From NCBI GenBank assembly GCA_045538195.1, contig JAZSRA010000130.1, forward strand, positions 1 through 64,000: a stretch of 64,000 bases of DNA, given 5' to 3'. Origin of the DNA: SVTX01 sp045538195. GTDB lineage: Bacteria > Bacillota > Clostridia > Oscillospirales > CAG-272. Shown piece by piece: positions 31,580-41,314 of the stretch (its first letter is position 1; each line of letters begins with the position of its first letter). The notes below the pieces were generated by a model. That model was not told the DNA's origin, did no database searches, and was given only the letters and a program-made list of their open reading frames with translations. The position numbers and the translations under genes were made by a program.

Positions 31580-33067
31580 ATGATTAAGCATTTTAAACTT
31601 GTTTCCCTTATCCTTGCGCTATTGATGGTCATGTCTTGCTTCGCATCCTGCGTTCAACTTGAGGATGAGGCGGATATCGATGACAACGGCGGCAAAGAAA
31701 ACGAGACCGAGGCATTTCCCGAAAATGTTGAGCAGAAGGACTACTCTTCCCAGTTTTATCTCTCTGTAGCTTACGGCGTTAATCCTATGAGGTTTTTTTG
31801 GGTTGAGAAAAGCGATGGCGACGCTATGTCCGAGGCTCTCTACGCAAGACAGCAAAAGGTATATAATTATCTTGGAGTTGAGATCATCGGATCAGACGCA
31901 GGTGACTATGAAAATTATGTCGAACCTTTTAGAAATGCGGTTGAAAAGAGAGACGGTTCTGTAGACTGCCTTATTTCACACGTTTCTGAAGGTGTATCGG
32001 GATTTGTTCAGGATATGTATCTTAAGGATCTCAATGATCTTCCCGGAATCGATTTGGAGCAGGATTATTGGAATACAGATTTCATGGATACTGTTGCTAT
32101 CGACGGTAGCAGATATATCGGATTCTGCGATTTTAATATTATCTATACATGTGTTATTGCATTCAATAAGGACATGATGGATCAGTATCACGGTGCTAGG
32201 GAAAAGACCGTTTATGAAATGGTTGAAAACTACGAGTGGACACTTGATGAGATGATCTCTCTTGCTCAGGTTGTTTATACTGATAAGACCGGTAACGGTA
32301 AAACCGATGATGATATTTATGGTCTTACGGGAGACCAGTGGGTTCGTTGGGTCGGATTTTTCCAGGCAAGTAATATCAATCTTGTAGGGCAGAATGAAAG
32401 CGGCAAGTATGAGATATCAATAATGAATGCGGTAAATGGCGAAAAGACTAAGGATCTTGTTAAGAAATTAAAGGATTTCTCCGCATCAGATTGTACTTTC
32501 CTTGATTTCCCCGGTATTGGAAATGTTCATGCTCCTCGCATTCCCCTTACAACAGGCAGAGCGCTTATGCAGCTTACAACAACGTATACCATTGAATCCT
32601 TCTCGCAATATGGTATTGACTTTGGAGTTCTTCCCTATCCTATGTATGATACCGCTCAAAAGGATGTTGGTTACCGTTCGCTTCAGTGGGGGGGATATAC
32701 ATGTGTTCCCTCTTACGTTGAAAACGAACAGATGGTAGGCGAAACTCTTGAGGTTCTTGCTTTCTACAGTGACGACGTTAAAATTAGCTTTTACGAAAAG
32801 ATGCTTGGCAAGCAGATCGCGGATTCTCCCGAGGATGCAAAGATGCTTGATGAATATATCTGGGATAGCGTATGCACCGACTGGGGTCAAACCTATGCCG
32901 ATTCGGCGAAAAATATTCTTTATTTCCTCCCCTATGTAACCAGAGCAACCGAGGATGGCGGTAAAGAGCTTGCTTCTTACTATAGCACCTTTGCTTCGAA
33001 TACTAACAAGTCGATTCAGAAGTTCGTTCAGGAGACTATTTTCAACAAAACAAAGTTCGGTAAATAA
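31580..33067 (+). CDS. Extracellular solute-binding lipoprotein
   Basis: This 495-residue protein has a lipoprotein signal (hydrophobic 7-20, then FASC) and an acidic linker. A family 1-like periplasmic-binding fold follows, with YDLYGLTGDQ-like DIYGLTGDQWVRW, YTDKTGNGKTDDDI and TTGRALMQLTTTYTIES, close in layout to clostridial sugar-binding ABC receptors. It has no permease or ATPase genes beside it and has its own promoter and terminator. It must work with a transporter encoded elsewhere or act as a sensor. Ligand not predictable. Confidence 0.85.
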   Translation: MIKHFKLVSLILALLMVMSCFASCVQLEDEADIDDNGGKENETEAFPENVEQKDYSSQFYLSVAYGVNPMRFFWVEKSDGDAMSEALYARQQKVYNYLGVEIIGSDAGDYENYVEPFRNAVEKRDGSVDCLISHVSEGVSGFVQDMYLKDLNDLPGIDLEQDYWNTDFMDTVAIDGSRYIGFCDFNIIYTCVIAFNKDMMDQYHGAREKTVYEMVENYEWTLDEMISLAQVVYTDKTGNGKTDDDIYGLTGDQWVRWVGFFQASNINLVGQNESGKYEISIMNAVNGEKTKDLVKKLKDFSASDCTFLDFPGIGNVHAPRIPLTTGRALMQLTTTYTIESFSQYGIDFGVLPYPMYDTAQKDVGYRSLQWGGYTCVPSYVENEQMVGETLEVLAFYSDDVKISFYEKMLGKQIADSPEDAKMLDEYIWDSVCTDWGQTYADSAKNILYFLPYVTRATEDGGKELASYYSTFASNTNKSIQKFVQETIFNKTKFGK

Positions 33068-33073
33068 TAGTTT

Positions 33074-33101
33074 AACTCCCCGCTTTTGGCGGGGAGTTTT
33101 T
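33074..33101 (+). terminator. Terminator of the solute-binding protein gene
   Basis: AACTCCCCGC and GCGGGGAGTT enclose a short loop, and TTTCT follows. Confidence 0.85.
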
Positions 33102-33140
33102 CTATACAAAAAAGGTTCTGAGTCATTTAGATGCAGAAGG

Positions 33141-33192
33141 CGTGGTTTGGTTCTCGTAGGCGTACGGGGGTACGCCAGAGAGCCAAAACGCG
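33141..33192. repeat. Nested extragenic palindrome
   Basis: CGTGGTTTGGTTCTC pairs (with G-U pairs) to GAGAGCCAAAACGCG around an inner GGCGTAC/GTACGCC stem. There is no T-run. A second palindrome, GAAATCCGCCGA/TCGGCGGATTTC, lies at 33216-33243. The gap 33102-33342 holds no gene. Confidence 0.6.
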
Positions 33193-33342
33193 ACTAAAAA
33201 GCCACATAAAATGGGGAAATCCGCCGAGAAATCGGCGGATTTCGACATATAAAAATTAAAAACTATATTTTTAAACCTAATTTTGTACTTGCTTTTTAAA
33301 AGTGGCTTTTGTTCTGCGCTAAATGAAACAGCCCCTTTCAAT

Positions 33343-35853
33343 CTATATCTTCTTTAATTTTGCATAAGCTGCCATAAGTTTTTTTGTTCCTGCTTTATCG
33401 AACATGACCTCATAAAGAGTATCCGCACCCATGGAACTGACCGAAAGTACCTCGCCGTCACCAAATGTAAGATGACGCACACGGTCACCGGGAACAAAGG
33501 TCTCCTTTGCACCGACGGAATTCTTGGCGAAAATCGGGTTGTTGTTAGTTTTATTGGCAATTGATGAGCCGGTATTGCTTGAAAATGACGTCTTTTTTTG
33601 AGGTGCGTTTCCAAAAGAAACGGTTGATGAGGCACTTTTCTTTGTCTGCTGAGCAAAAGAAGCCGAATTGTACGAGTAATCTCGGAAATATACCTTTGCC
33701 GCGCCGTCGTTATTTACCCTTTGAGAAAAGATCGCACTGCTGCTCTTGTCTTCCTCGTCTACGTATTCTCTCGGTATTTCCTGCACGAAACGAGAAATGG
33801 GATTGTACTGTGTCTGTCCGTACAAAAGCCTTGATTTTGTGTGCATAATATATATCTGCTCTTTTGCGCGCGTTAGAGCGACATAAGCCAATCGTCTCTC
33901 CTCCTCCATATCGTCCTCACTGCCAACGGCGGTCTGCATACTGGGAAATATTCCGTCCTCAAAGCCGGGGAGGATAACGATAGGAAATTCAAGACCCTTG
34001 GCGCTATGTATGGTCATAAGTACAACGGCATCTGCGGTGTCATCGTAACGGTCAACGTCGGCAACGAGAGCGTTTTCCTCAAGGAAACCGATAAGCGTAG
34101 GAGCTTCATTATTATTTATATATTCTTGGATGCTGGACTTAAACTCGTCAAGGTTGTCAAGTCTGTCCTTTTCTTCCTCGCCCGCCGCTTCAAGCATGGC
34201 GCGATAGCCGCTAAGATCAAGAACAGAGTCAAAGAGATCGGTAAGAGACAGATGCTCAGCCATTACAGTTAACTTATTTATAAGCTCGGCAAAGCTTTCA
34301 AGTGTTGCGGCGCTGCGTGAGAGCGCGGTATATTGACTTGATCTTTCGATAACGTCGAACAATGAGCAGTTTTGCTCTGCCGCGATCATTGATATTGCTT
34401 CAATGGTTCTGTCACCGATCTTTCTTTTAGGCTCGTTTATAATTCGGAGCAATCTTTCGCGGTCGCTGTGATTTGCTATCAGCTGAAGATACGCAACCGC
34501 GTCCCTGATTTCTTTTCGGTCAGAGAACCTTACGCCGCCAAGCATTCTGTAAGGAATACCGCTTTTCGCAAAGGCACGTTCAATACTGTTGGACTGAGCG
34601 TTTGTTCGGTAGAGGACGGCAAAATCGCGGTAAGCTCTGCCTCTGTGAGCAACAGCTTTATAGACTGTATCCACTATATCCTTTGCCTCGATATTCTGGT
34701 CGTCGAGACGGCGAATTGTGATCTTTTCTCCTCTATCACCCGCAGTCCAAAGTTTCTTTCCCTTTCTGCCCTTGTTGTTTGCAATGACCGCGTTAGCGGC
34801 GTCAAGAATAGTACCTGTGGAGCGATAATTCTGTTCAAGCTTGATGACTTTTGCGTCCTCGAAGTTTTTGTCAAAGTCGAGAATATTGCCGATAGTCGCG
34901 CCTCTGAATTTGTAGATAGACTGATCGTCGTCGCCAACGACCATTATGTTTCTGAATCCGCCCGCCAAAAGTGAGGTAAGTATGAACTGAGCCTCGTTGG
35001 TATCCTGATACTCGTCAACGCATACGTACTTAAATTTCTTCTGGTAATAATTCAACACGTCCGGCTCGTTTTTGAAAAGCTTGACGGTATTCATGATTAT
35101 ATCATCAAAATCCATTACGTTTGACTCAAAAAGGGTCTTTTGATATTCGGCATATACCCTTGCGATCTTGGACAGACGGAAATCCCCGCTAACCTCTGAA
35201 TCATATCGGTCGGGAGTCATAAGCTTGTCCTTTGCGCGGCTTATAGCTGACATAACGCTTTTGATAGGAAACTGCTTTTCGTCAAGATTGCAGCGCTTCA
35301 TAGCCGAGCTGATCGCCTTTTTCTGGTCGTCGGTATCGTATATGGTAAATCCGTTTTTATAGCCAAGCTTTTCGCAGTTTGCACGAAGTATTCTCATACA
35401 TATCGAGTGGAAAGTGCCTGCCCATATATCATTTGCTACCGTTTCATCGTCAAGTGCCTTGGCAAGTCTTTCCTTGATCTCCTTCGCCGCCTTGTTAGTA
35501 AATGTGATAGCCAATACGCGGTATGGTTGGCACGGATTATATGCAAAATCTGCCAGCATCTCCTCTGCCAACGATTGGTCGGAGCTTGCGAGCGCATCTT
35601 CCATTTCATGCAGATAGGCTTCGTCTGCGTATTCGGGTACGAAGTCAGTATAATAAGCGTTTCCATACTTGATTATAAAAACAACTCTTTTAACAAGCAC
35701 AGTAGTTTTACCGCTTCCTGCTCCCGCTAAGACAAGCAAGGGATCATTAATAGTAAAAACAGCCTCTCGCTGCTTTGCATTGAGGCTTTGATAGCACTTA
35801 TTGAATAATCTGCGTTTTAGGTCTAAAAATCTTTCGTTAAATTCCATTTTCAA
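33343..35853 (-). CDS. pcrA: ATP-dependent DNA helicase PcrA/UvrD
   Basis: This 836-residue SF1A 3'-5' helicase acts in repair and in removing RecA and stalled forks. Motif Q and I (LNAKQREAV and AGAGSGKTTVLVKR), Ia (ITFTNKAAKEI), II (VDEYQDTN), III (GDDDQSIYKFRGA), IV (LEQNYRST), V (TIHSAKGLEFPIV) and VI (RRLAYVALTRA) are all present. The C-terminus ends in a PcrA-type Tudor-like domain (PGDRVRHLTFGDGEVLSV) that contacts RNA polymerase. It follows the Asn/Gln gene by 45 bases in the same direction. Confidence 0.95.
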   Translation of the reverse strand: MKMEFNERFLDLKRRLFNKCYQSLNAKQREAVFTINDPLLVLAGAGSGKTTVLVKRVVFIIKYGNAYYTDFVPEYADEAYLHEMEDALASSDQSLAEEMLADFAYNPCQPYRVLAITFTNKAAKEIKERLAKALDDETVANDIWAGTFHSICMRILRANCEKLGYKNGFTIYDTDDQKKAISSAMKRCNLDEKQFPIKSVMSAISRAKDKLMTPDRYDSEVSGDFRLSKIARVYAEYQKTLFESNVMDFDDIIMNTVKLFKNEPDVLNYYQKKFKYVCVDEYQDTNEAQFILTSLLAGGFRNIMVVGDDDQSIYKFRGATIGNILDFDKNFEDAKVIKLEQNYRSTGTILDAANAVIANNKGRKGKKLWTAGDRGEKITIRRLDDQNIEAKDIVDTVYKAVAHRGRAYRDFAVLYRTNAQSNSIERAFAKSGIPYRMLGGVRFSDRKEIRDAVAYLQLIANHSDRERLLRIINEPKRKIGDRTIEAISMIAAEQNCSLFDVIERSSQYTALSRSAATLESFAELINKLTVMAEHLSLTDLFDSVLDLSGYRAMLEAAGEEEKDRLDNLDEFKSSIQEYINNNEAPTLIGFLEENALVADVDRYDDTADAVVLMTIHSAKGLEFPIVILPGFEDGIFPSMQTAVGSEDDMEEERRLAYVALTRAKEQIYIMHTKSRLLYGQTQYNPISRFVQEIPREYVDEEDKSSSAIFSQRVNNDGAAKVYFRDYSYNSASFAQQTKKSASSTVSFGNAPQKKTSFSSNTGSSIANKTNNNPIFAKNSVGAKETFVPGDRVRHLTFGDGEVLSVSSMGADTLYEVMFDKAGTKKLMAAYAKLKKI

Positions 35854-35898
35854 TCTTTATGTAGTAGCCGCCACACCGTGGCGCGGCGGCATTTGTTG

Positions 35899-36078
35899 TT
35901 ATCTTTCGTTTTTGTTCTGGTTGTTGTTCTTGTTCTGCTGATTCTGATTGTTCTGCTGATTCTGATTGTTTTGCTGATTCTGATTATTCTGCTGGTTCTG
36001 ATTCTTGTTCTGGTTTTTGTTCTGCTGATTCTGATTATTGTTCTGAGAATTCTTGTTGTTCTGCTGATTGTTCTGCAT
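35899..36078 (-). CDS. Asn/Gln-only microprotein
   Basis: This 59-residue frame starts MQNNQQNNKN and is almost wholly Asn and Gln, with a few Lys, one Ser and a final ER. A five-residue repeat (QNNQN or QNQQN, 15 bases) accounts for the middle. A strong GGAGGG site lies eight bases before the ATG, and the frame ends cleanly 45 bases before pcrA. The plus-strand complement reads as a Leu/Ile/Val-rich frame, but it has no start signals. Composition is that of prion-like or phase-separating segments. No homologue is recognised. Confidence 0.65.
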   Translation of the reverse strand: MQNNQQNNKNSQNNNQNQQNKNQNKNQNQQNNQNQQNNQNQQNNQNQQNKNNNQNKNER

Positions 36079-36168
36079 TGTAATGCCCTCCGTATGGATT
36101 TTAGTTGTACGGGATATCCCGTTACGGAGTAATTATTGACACGGAATAATATCAATATTCATTTACGT

Positions 36169-37599
36169 TTATATCTCCATTCGGTATCTGGTTTTTATGG
36201 AGTTGATAATAAATCCTATAAAACAAGATGCAACGGACGCAAATGAAATGCTTATAACGATAGCAATTATTGCGGCGTAGTAAAAATACCATTTGCCGGT
36301 ATTCTCAAAGGGTTGTGACAGAACGTAATATATGCTTCCCGCCGTTGTGAGAGTTGCAAGCGAAAAAGTCGAAATTGCTCTTATCAAAAAGCTTCGTTTG
36401 TGTTCCTTATATTCTTTAAGTTCTTTGCTATCGGATGCGATGGCGATATTCGAGTGCTTTTTATAAAGATCCCATAGCAGGAGCAGCACTGTAAATATTG
36501 TTATAAGCATCCACACGGAATCAAGAATATTGAAGGACACCACGCGATAATATCCTAAGTAAGCCTCAAGGTCCTTTTTGATAGCCTCGGGGGAAAATAA
36601 CGGGTTAGAATATAGAGTTGTTGCCAAATGCCGTGTAACGGTAGAAATGATCGTTCCTAAGCCTGACATGGCGCATACTGTTATCCATTTTTTACTGTAC
36701 TTTCGAAGAAAAATAACCGATAATATCAGGAGCAAGTAAAACAATATGTTTGGGATAAGGTTTATGTAGTTGGTGTAAAAATCAAGGGAGACAACGAATG
36801 CAGCAAGCATGATGCTAAGTCCGATGTTAAGCTCTCGGACGGTAAAGAAATTGGGTCTGCCCTTCATTTCCGATAAGTAAAGCTCTGATAAGCTCTTAAT
36901 AAAGGCAGTGTCCTTGCGTACCGAGACGAAATACTTAATTATCTTAATAAGCCAGACCATACCGAACGGCAAAGCTACAATAAAGCCTAAGAATCTGAGA
37001 AGATTAACAAATTCGTAGGCGGTGTTTGTCGCAAGCGAGGTAAATTCGGGGAGCGTTACCGCAAGAGAACGCACAACAAGAATGGTCGCGGTGAGAAAAA
37101 AGGTCTTTTCGCTTATATTTCTCTTACTTTCTCGGACATACAAGATCTTTTCGCCGCTCTTTTTGTCAACCTTGAGTCTCTTTCGCACCTTTTTTTGATA
37201 TACGAAATTTCCGTCGTGAAGCATACCGAGAGACAAAAGTCCCTCAAATAAGCTTTTGTATGCGGAAATTAATACGATCAGTTCGAAAAAGGAAAAGACG
37301 AATACAAAGAGCAAAAGCCCTACCGACTGCTCGTCAATTACAAAATAGCTATCAAGAAGATACATAGCTACATAGCGCAAAAGACTGATAACTATTCCCT
37401 TTTTAAAGCCGCCTACAGCGTCAGAAATGCGGAAATTAATGTCTGAAAGATTGATCAGCGCCAAGCAGATGATAATATATCCGATAAAGTCGGGCAGTGG
37501 ATCTATTAAAGTAAATCCCGGTTCAAAAAGAAAGAGAAACGCGAAAGGCAGTAAAGAGAAACCGATGTTTTTTTTCAGTTTTCCGTTCAAATCCACCAC
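36169..37599 (-). CDS. Polytopic membrane protein, unknown family
   Basis: This 476-residue protein has about ten hydrophobic segments in two blocks (about 14-100 and 165-300, then 330-470). Between them is a basic cytoplasmic stretch (KKVRKRLKVDKKSGEKILYV). No transport, protease or glycosyltransferase motif is visible. It follows the 240-residue membrane protein by four bases in an operon that starts with secA, so it might be linked to the envelope or secretion, but that is inference. Confidence 0.7.
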   Translation of the reverse strand: MVDLNGKLKKNIGFSLLPFAFLFLFEPGFTLIDPLPDFIGYIIICLALINLSDINFRISDAVGGFKKGIVISLLRYVAMYLLDSYFVIDEQSVGLLLFVFVFSFFELIVLISAYKSLFEGLLSLGMLHDGNFVYQKKVRKRLKVDKKSGEKILYVRESKRNISEKTFFLTATILVVRSLAVTLPEFTSLATNTAYEFVNLLRFLGFIVALPFGMVWLIKIIKYFVSVRKDTAFIKSLSELYLSEMKGRPNFFTVRELNIGLSIMLAAFVVSLDFYTNYINLIPNILFYLLLILSVIFLRKYSKKWITVCAMSGLGTIISTVTRHLATTLYSNPLFSPEAIKKDLEAYLGYYRVVSFNILDSVWMLITIFTVLLLLWDLYKKHSNIAIASDSKELKEYKEHKRSFLIRAISTFSLATLTTAGSIYYVLSQPFENTGKWYFYYAAIIAIVISISFASVASCFIGFIINSIKTRYRMEI

Positions 37600-37603
37600 T
37601 CCT

Positions 37604-38326
37604 TTATTTTTTCTTTTTCTTTTTTGAATTGCGATTGGCGTTCTTCTTTTTCAGCTTATCCTCGTAGTAGTTCTTCATTTCTTCAATCGCCTTTTCGTCC
37701 TTGGCGTCTCTTATCTCTCTGAACTTATTGATGAAAGCAAATTTGGACTTCTTGTAGGGCATATCCTCCTGCCCTGCGGGACATATCATAGCGTAGCATT
37801 TGAAGATCAAGAAGGTGTTGATAGCGGTGTAGATTATCTGCGCTATCATCAGGATCGTAAGTACGGTCGCTTTGTTTTCTCCGTCGAGAGAGGTGACGAT
37901 AGGCGTGAGCGTGATTATCTGAAAAAGGTTGAATACGCCGACGTATATCATGTTAGTGTACGCCTTTTGTCTTGTGTCGGGATAATCAACTCGCTTTGAA
38001 AGGTCAGCGATACCGTAAAGCATTGAGATCTCAAAGAATAGGCAGATCGCAAGCTTGACGAAGTTTATTACGGTGGAGTATATTTCTACATCTATCGAAG
38101 TAAAACTTTCCAATGCCCAAGAGGTGGCGGAAAGCAGTGAGCAGATGAAAAGGAGAACGTCTGCGATAAGTGCATATATAAATACGGGATCGTATTTTTT
38201 TAATTCTTTCAAGCCGAAAAACATAAATACACTTCCAACCAAGAGTCCTGCAAAAATATAAGGACCGAGGCCTGCCGTTGCCAAGAAAGCAAACATATAG
38301 CCTATTAACAATAAACCAAAGCCCAT
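37604..38326 (-). CDS. Membrane protein, unknown family
   Basis: This 240-residue protein has six hydrophobic segments (about 3-20, 22-40, 50-68, 78-102, 118-140, 148-170). A long charged cytoplasmic C-terminus follows, with FINKFREIRDAKDEKAIEEM and a lysine/asparagine-rich end (KKKNANRNSKKKKKK). It lies 31 bases after secA. The basic tail could touch RNA or membrane lipids. No family recognised. Confidence 0.7.
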   Translation of the reverse strand: MGFGLLLIGYMFAFLATAGLGPYIFAGLLVGSVFMFFGLKELKKYDPVFIYALIADVLLFICSLLSATSWALESFTSIDVEIYSTVINFVKLAICLFFEISMLYGIADLSKRVDYPDTRQKAYTNMIYVGVFNLFQIITLTPIVTSLDGENKATVLTILMIAQIIYTAINTFLIFKCYAMICPAGQEDMPYKKSKFAFINKFREIRDAKDEKAIEEMKNYYEDKLKKKNANRNSKKKKKK

Positions 38327-38357
38327 TTTGTTCTCCTTTCATTTAAAATATTCAAGA

Positions 38358-41114
38358 TCAATTATTGCCGCCGTTTGCTCCGCAGCAGTTCTTATACTTT
38401 TTGCCAGAACCGCAGGGGCAAGGATCGTTTCTTCCCACTTTTTGCGCGGGATCTTTTTTAATACTTACCTTTTTAACAGTTTTTTGTGTCGCTCCCTCAA
38501 AGCCTGCGGTAAGAGGATTTGCCACCTGAACTCTCTGTATTTGCTGCTGAGGTCTCGGCATGACCGCAAGGATCATACGAACAGTTTTGTCGCGTATCTC
38601 GGCGATCATATTGTCAAACATATCACCGCCCGTGATCCTGTATTCGGTAATGGGATCGCGGTGAGCGTATGCCTGAAGATTTATCATTCCCTTGAGATCG
38701 TCCATAGCGTCGATATGCTCCATCCACGCCAAGTCTACGTTCTTCAATAGGATCGAACGCTGAATTTCAAGATATACTTCCTTGCCGAAAAGCTGTTCTT
38801 TTTCATTGTAAAGCTCAAGAGCGCGAGACGAGAGCATATCCTCAATATCGGTGGCTTTAAGCTTTTTAAGCTCTTCCTCGGAGTAATTAAAGTCATTTTC
38901 AGAGCAGACGTAAGAAAGGTCGGCGCGAAGTGCGTCAAAGCTCCAGTTCTCTGTAAGCTCGTCGTTGGTGTGAATCGTAACACAATCTCTGATAGTGGAA
39001 ACGATCATCTTTTTGATGGTGTCCTCAATACTGTCGCCACCGTCAAGAACGTCACCTCTCTGCTTATAGATGATAGTTCTCTGCTGGTTCATAACGTCGT
39101 CGTAAGCCAAGACGTATTTACGGCGCTTAAAGTTGTTGTCCTCTATCTTCTTCTGCGCGCTTTCTATCGAGTTTGAGAGCATACGCGCGTCGATGGCAGT
39201 GTTTTCGTCAAGTCCCATTCTGTCAACGAGACCTGCTATTCTTTCAGAGCCAAAGAGACGCATAAGATCGTCCTCGAGCGAGAGATAGAATCTCGATTCA
39301 CCGGGGTCGCCCTGACGTCCCGATCGTCCGCGAAGCTGGTTATCAATACGGCGGCTCTCGTGTCTCTCGGTGCCGAGGATGAACAAGCCTCCTGCCGCTC
39401 TGACCTTTTCTGCCTCGGGTGCGATCTCCTCTTTATACTTTTCATAAAGCTCTGCGAAAAGCTTTCTTGCCTCTATAAGCTCCTCGTTGTCGGTATAAGA
39501 GGTTCCGTTTGCCTCGGCTATCAGCTCGTCGGAGATCTCTCTTGAACGCATCTCCTGCTTTGCAAGAAATTCAGGGTTACCGCCAAGCATAATGTCCGTA
39601 CCACGTCCCGCCATATTGGTGGAAATCGTTACCGCGCCAAGCTTACCTGCCTGAGCGACTATTTCCGCTTCCTTCTGGTGAAATTTAGCGTTGAGGACGG
39701 TGTGCTTGATGCCCGCGTTCATAAGTCTGCGGGAAAGCTCCTCGGATTTATCGATGGAAACAGTACCTACCAGCACGGGCTGACCCTTGGCGTGACATTC
39801 CTTTATCTGCTCTATGACTGCGTTATATTTGCCGTTAACCGTCTTATAGACCGCATCGGGGTGATCAACACGGATCATAGGCTTATTGGTGGGGACCTCA
39901 ACTACGTCAAGGTAGTAGATCTCCTTAAATTCCTCCTGCTCGGTCAAAGCAGTTCCCGTCATGCCCGAAAGCTTTTTATACATTCTGAAGTAGTTCTGGA
40001 ACGTAATGGTAGCAAGAGTTTTGTTTTCTTTTTCGATCTTAACTCCCTCTTTTGCCTCGATCGCCTGATGGAGACCGTCGGAGTAGCGTCTGCCGGGCAT
40101 CATACGTCCCGTAAACTCGTCGACGATAATAACGCCCTTATCGGTTACAACGTACTGCTGATCGCGGAACATTGTTCCATGAGCCTTGATCGCTTGATTT
40201 ACGTAATGCATAAGGTCGGCGTTCTCGGAGTCGGTAAAATTCTCAACACCGAAGAATGCCTCTGCTTTTCTCGCTCCCTTGGGAGTAAGGATAGCGTTTC
40301 TTGCCTTTTCGTCAACTATATAATCGGCGTCGTACTCGTCTTGTTCTATCTTGGCATCGATCTCCTTGTTGACAAGCTTGCGGAGAGTGCGTGCGAAACG
40401 GTCTGCCTTTTCATACATATCAGTAGGTTCGTCGCCTGCGCCCGAGATAATAAGAGGGGTTCTTGCCTCGTCCACCAGTATCGAGTCAACCTCATCCACG
40501 ATTGCAAATGCATGACCTCTTTGAACCATTCTCTCCTTGTAGACGACCATGTTGTCACGGAGATAGTCAAATCCAAACTCGTTATTTGTTCCGTAGGTGA
40601 TGTCAGCAGCGTAAGCCGCCTGCTTTTCGGCGTTGGATATTCCATGGACAACAAGTCCGGTGGCAAGTCCCATAAAGCCGTAAACTCTGCCCATCTCCTC
40701 ACTGTCACGGCGAGCAAGGTAATCGTTAACGGTAACGATATGAACGCCGTTGCCTGAAAGACCGTTAAGATATGCAGGCAGGGTCGCAACAAGCGTTTTA
40801 CCCTCACCGGTTTTCATCTCGGCAATTCTTCCTTGATGAAGAATGATACCGCCCAAAAGCTGAACGTGGAATGGACGCTTGCCGAGAACTCTGTCGTCCG
40901 CCTCGCGTATTGCGGCGAATGCGTCGGGAAGAATATCGTCAAGGGTCTCGCCGTTAGCAAGCCTCTCTTTGAGCGCGGGAGTAACCGCTTTAAGCTCCTC
41001 ATCGGTCATATCAGAGTATTTTTGAGCGAGGTTCTCTATCTCTGCGGCTATCTTTTCAAGCTTTTTTATCTGTCGGCTGCTGTAAGTACCGAAAATCTTT
41101 TCTTTAAGTCCCAT
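38358..41114 (-). CDS. secA: Preprotein translocase ATPase SecA
   Basis: This 918-residue motor drives proteins through SecYEG. Visible parts are the Walker A loop MKTGEGKTLVA, the DEAD-like VDEVDSILVDEARTPLIISG, GTDIMLGGN, the helicase motif VI QLRGRSGRQGDPGESRF, and the C-terminal SEC-C zinc domain GRNDPCPCGSGKKYKNCC. The start at 41114 (MGLKEKIFG) fits the family. A longer frame adds 30 residues without a site. It heads a three-gene minus-strand operon. Confidence 0.97.
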   Translation of the reverse strand: MGLKEKIFGTYSSRQIKKLEKIAAEIENLAQKYSDMTDEELKAVTPALKERLANGETLDDILPDAFAAIREADDRVLGKRPFHVQLLGGIILHQGRIAEMKTGEGKTLVATLPAYLNGLSGNGVHIVTVNDYLARRDSEEMGRVYGFMGLATGLVVHGISNAEKQAAYAADITYGTNNEFGFDYLRDNMVVYKERMVQRGHAFAIVDEVDSILVDEARTPLIISGAGDEPTDMYEKADRFARTLRKLVNKEIDAKIEQDEYDADYIVDEKARNAILTPKGARKAEAFFGVENFTDSENADLMHYVNQAIKAHGTMFRDQQYVVTDKGVIIVDEFTGRMMPGRRYSDGLHQAIEAKEGVKIEKENKTLATITFQNYFRMYKKLSGMTGTALTEQEEFKEIYYLDVVEVPTNKPMIRVDHPDAVYKTVNGKYNAVIEQIKECHAKGQPVLVGTVSIDKSEELSRRLMNAGIKHTVLNAKFHQKEAEIVAQAGKLGAVTISTNMAGRGTDIMLGGNPEFLAKQEMRSREISDELIAEANGTSYTDNEELIEARKLFAELYEKYKEEIAPEAEKVRAAGGLFILGTERHESRRIDNQLRGRSGRQGDPGESRFYLSLEDDLMRLFGSERIAGLVDRMGLDENTAIDARMLSNSIESAQKKIEDNNFKRRKYVLAYDDVMNQQRTIIYKQRGDVLDGGDSIEDTIKKMIVSTIRDCVTIHTNDELTENWSFDALRADLSYVCSENDFNYSEEELKKLKATDIEDMLSSRALELYNEKEQLFGKEVYLEIQRSILLKNVDLAWMEHIDAMDDLKGMINLQAYAHRDPITEYRITGGDMFDNMIAEIRDKTVRMILAVMPRPQQQIQRVQVANPLTAGFEGATQKTVKKVSIKKDPAQKVGRNDPCPCGSGKKYKNCCGANGGNN

Positions 41115-41252
41115 TAGTAAGGATCCTTTCAAGTAAATAATATTGTTTAGCACAAAACTCCGCGTAGTTGCGCACACTTTCGCATTATAAATTATATTAT
41201 ACAATACTTTTTAATTTAAAGCAACCGCTATTTGTAAATTTTCGTAAAACAC

Positions 41253-41281
41253 TTGAAAATTTGACTGCTTTGCTATATAAT
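41253..41281 (+). promoter_or_regulatory. Promoter of trmL-mnmA
   Basis: TTGAAA and TATAAT are separated by 17 bases. Confidence 0.65.
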
Positions 41282-41314
41282 ATTTATATAATTTAGAATT
41301 ACGGAGATGACCAA

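Noticed and set aside
35878..36132. Plus-strand Leu/Ile/Val-rich frame opposite the Asn/Gln gene
   Set aside because: It is the complement of the Asn/Gln repeat and lacks a ribosome site and promoter. The minus-strand frame has both a site and gene context.
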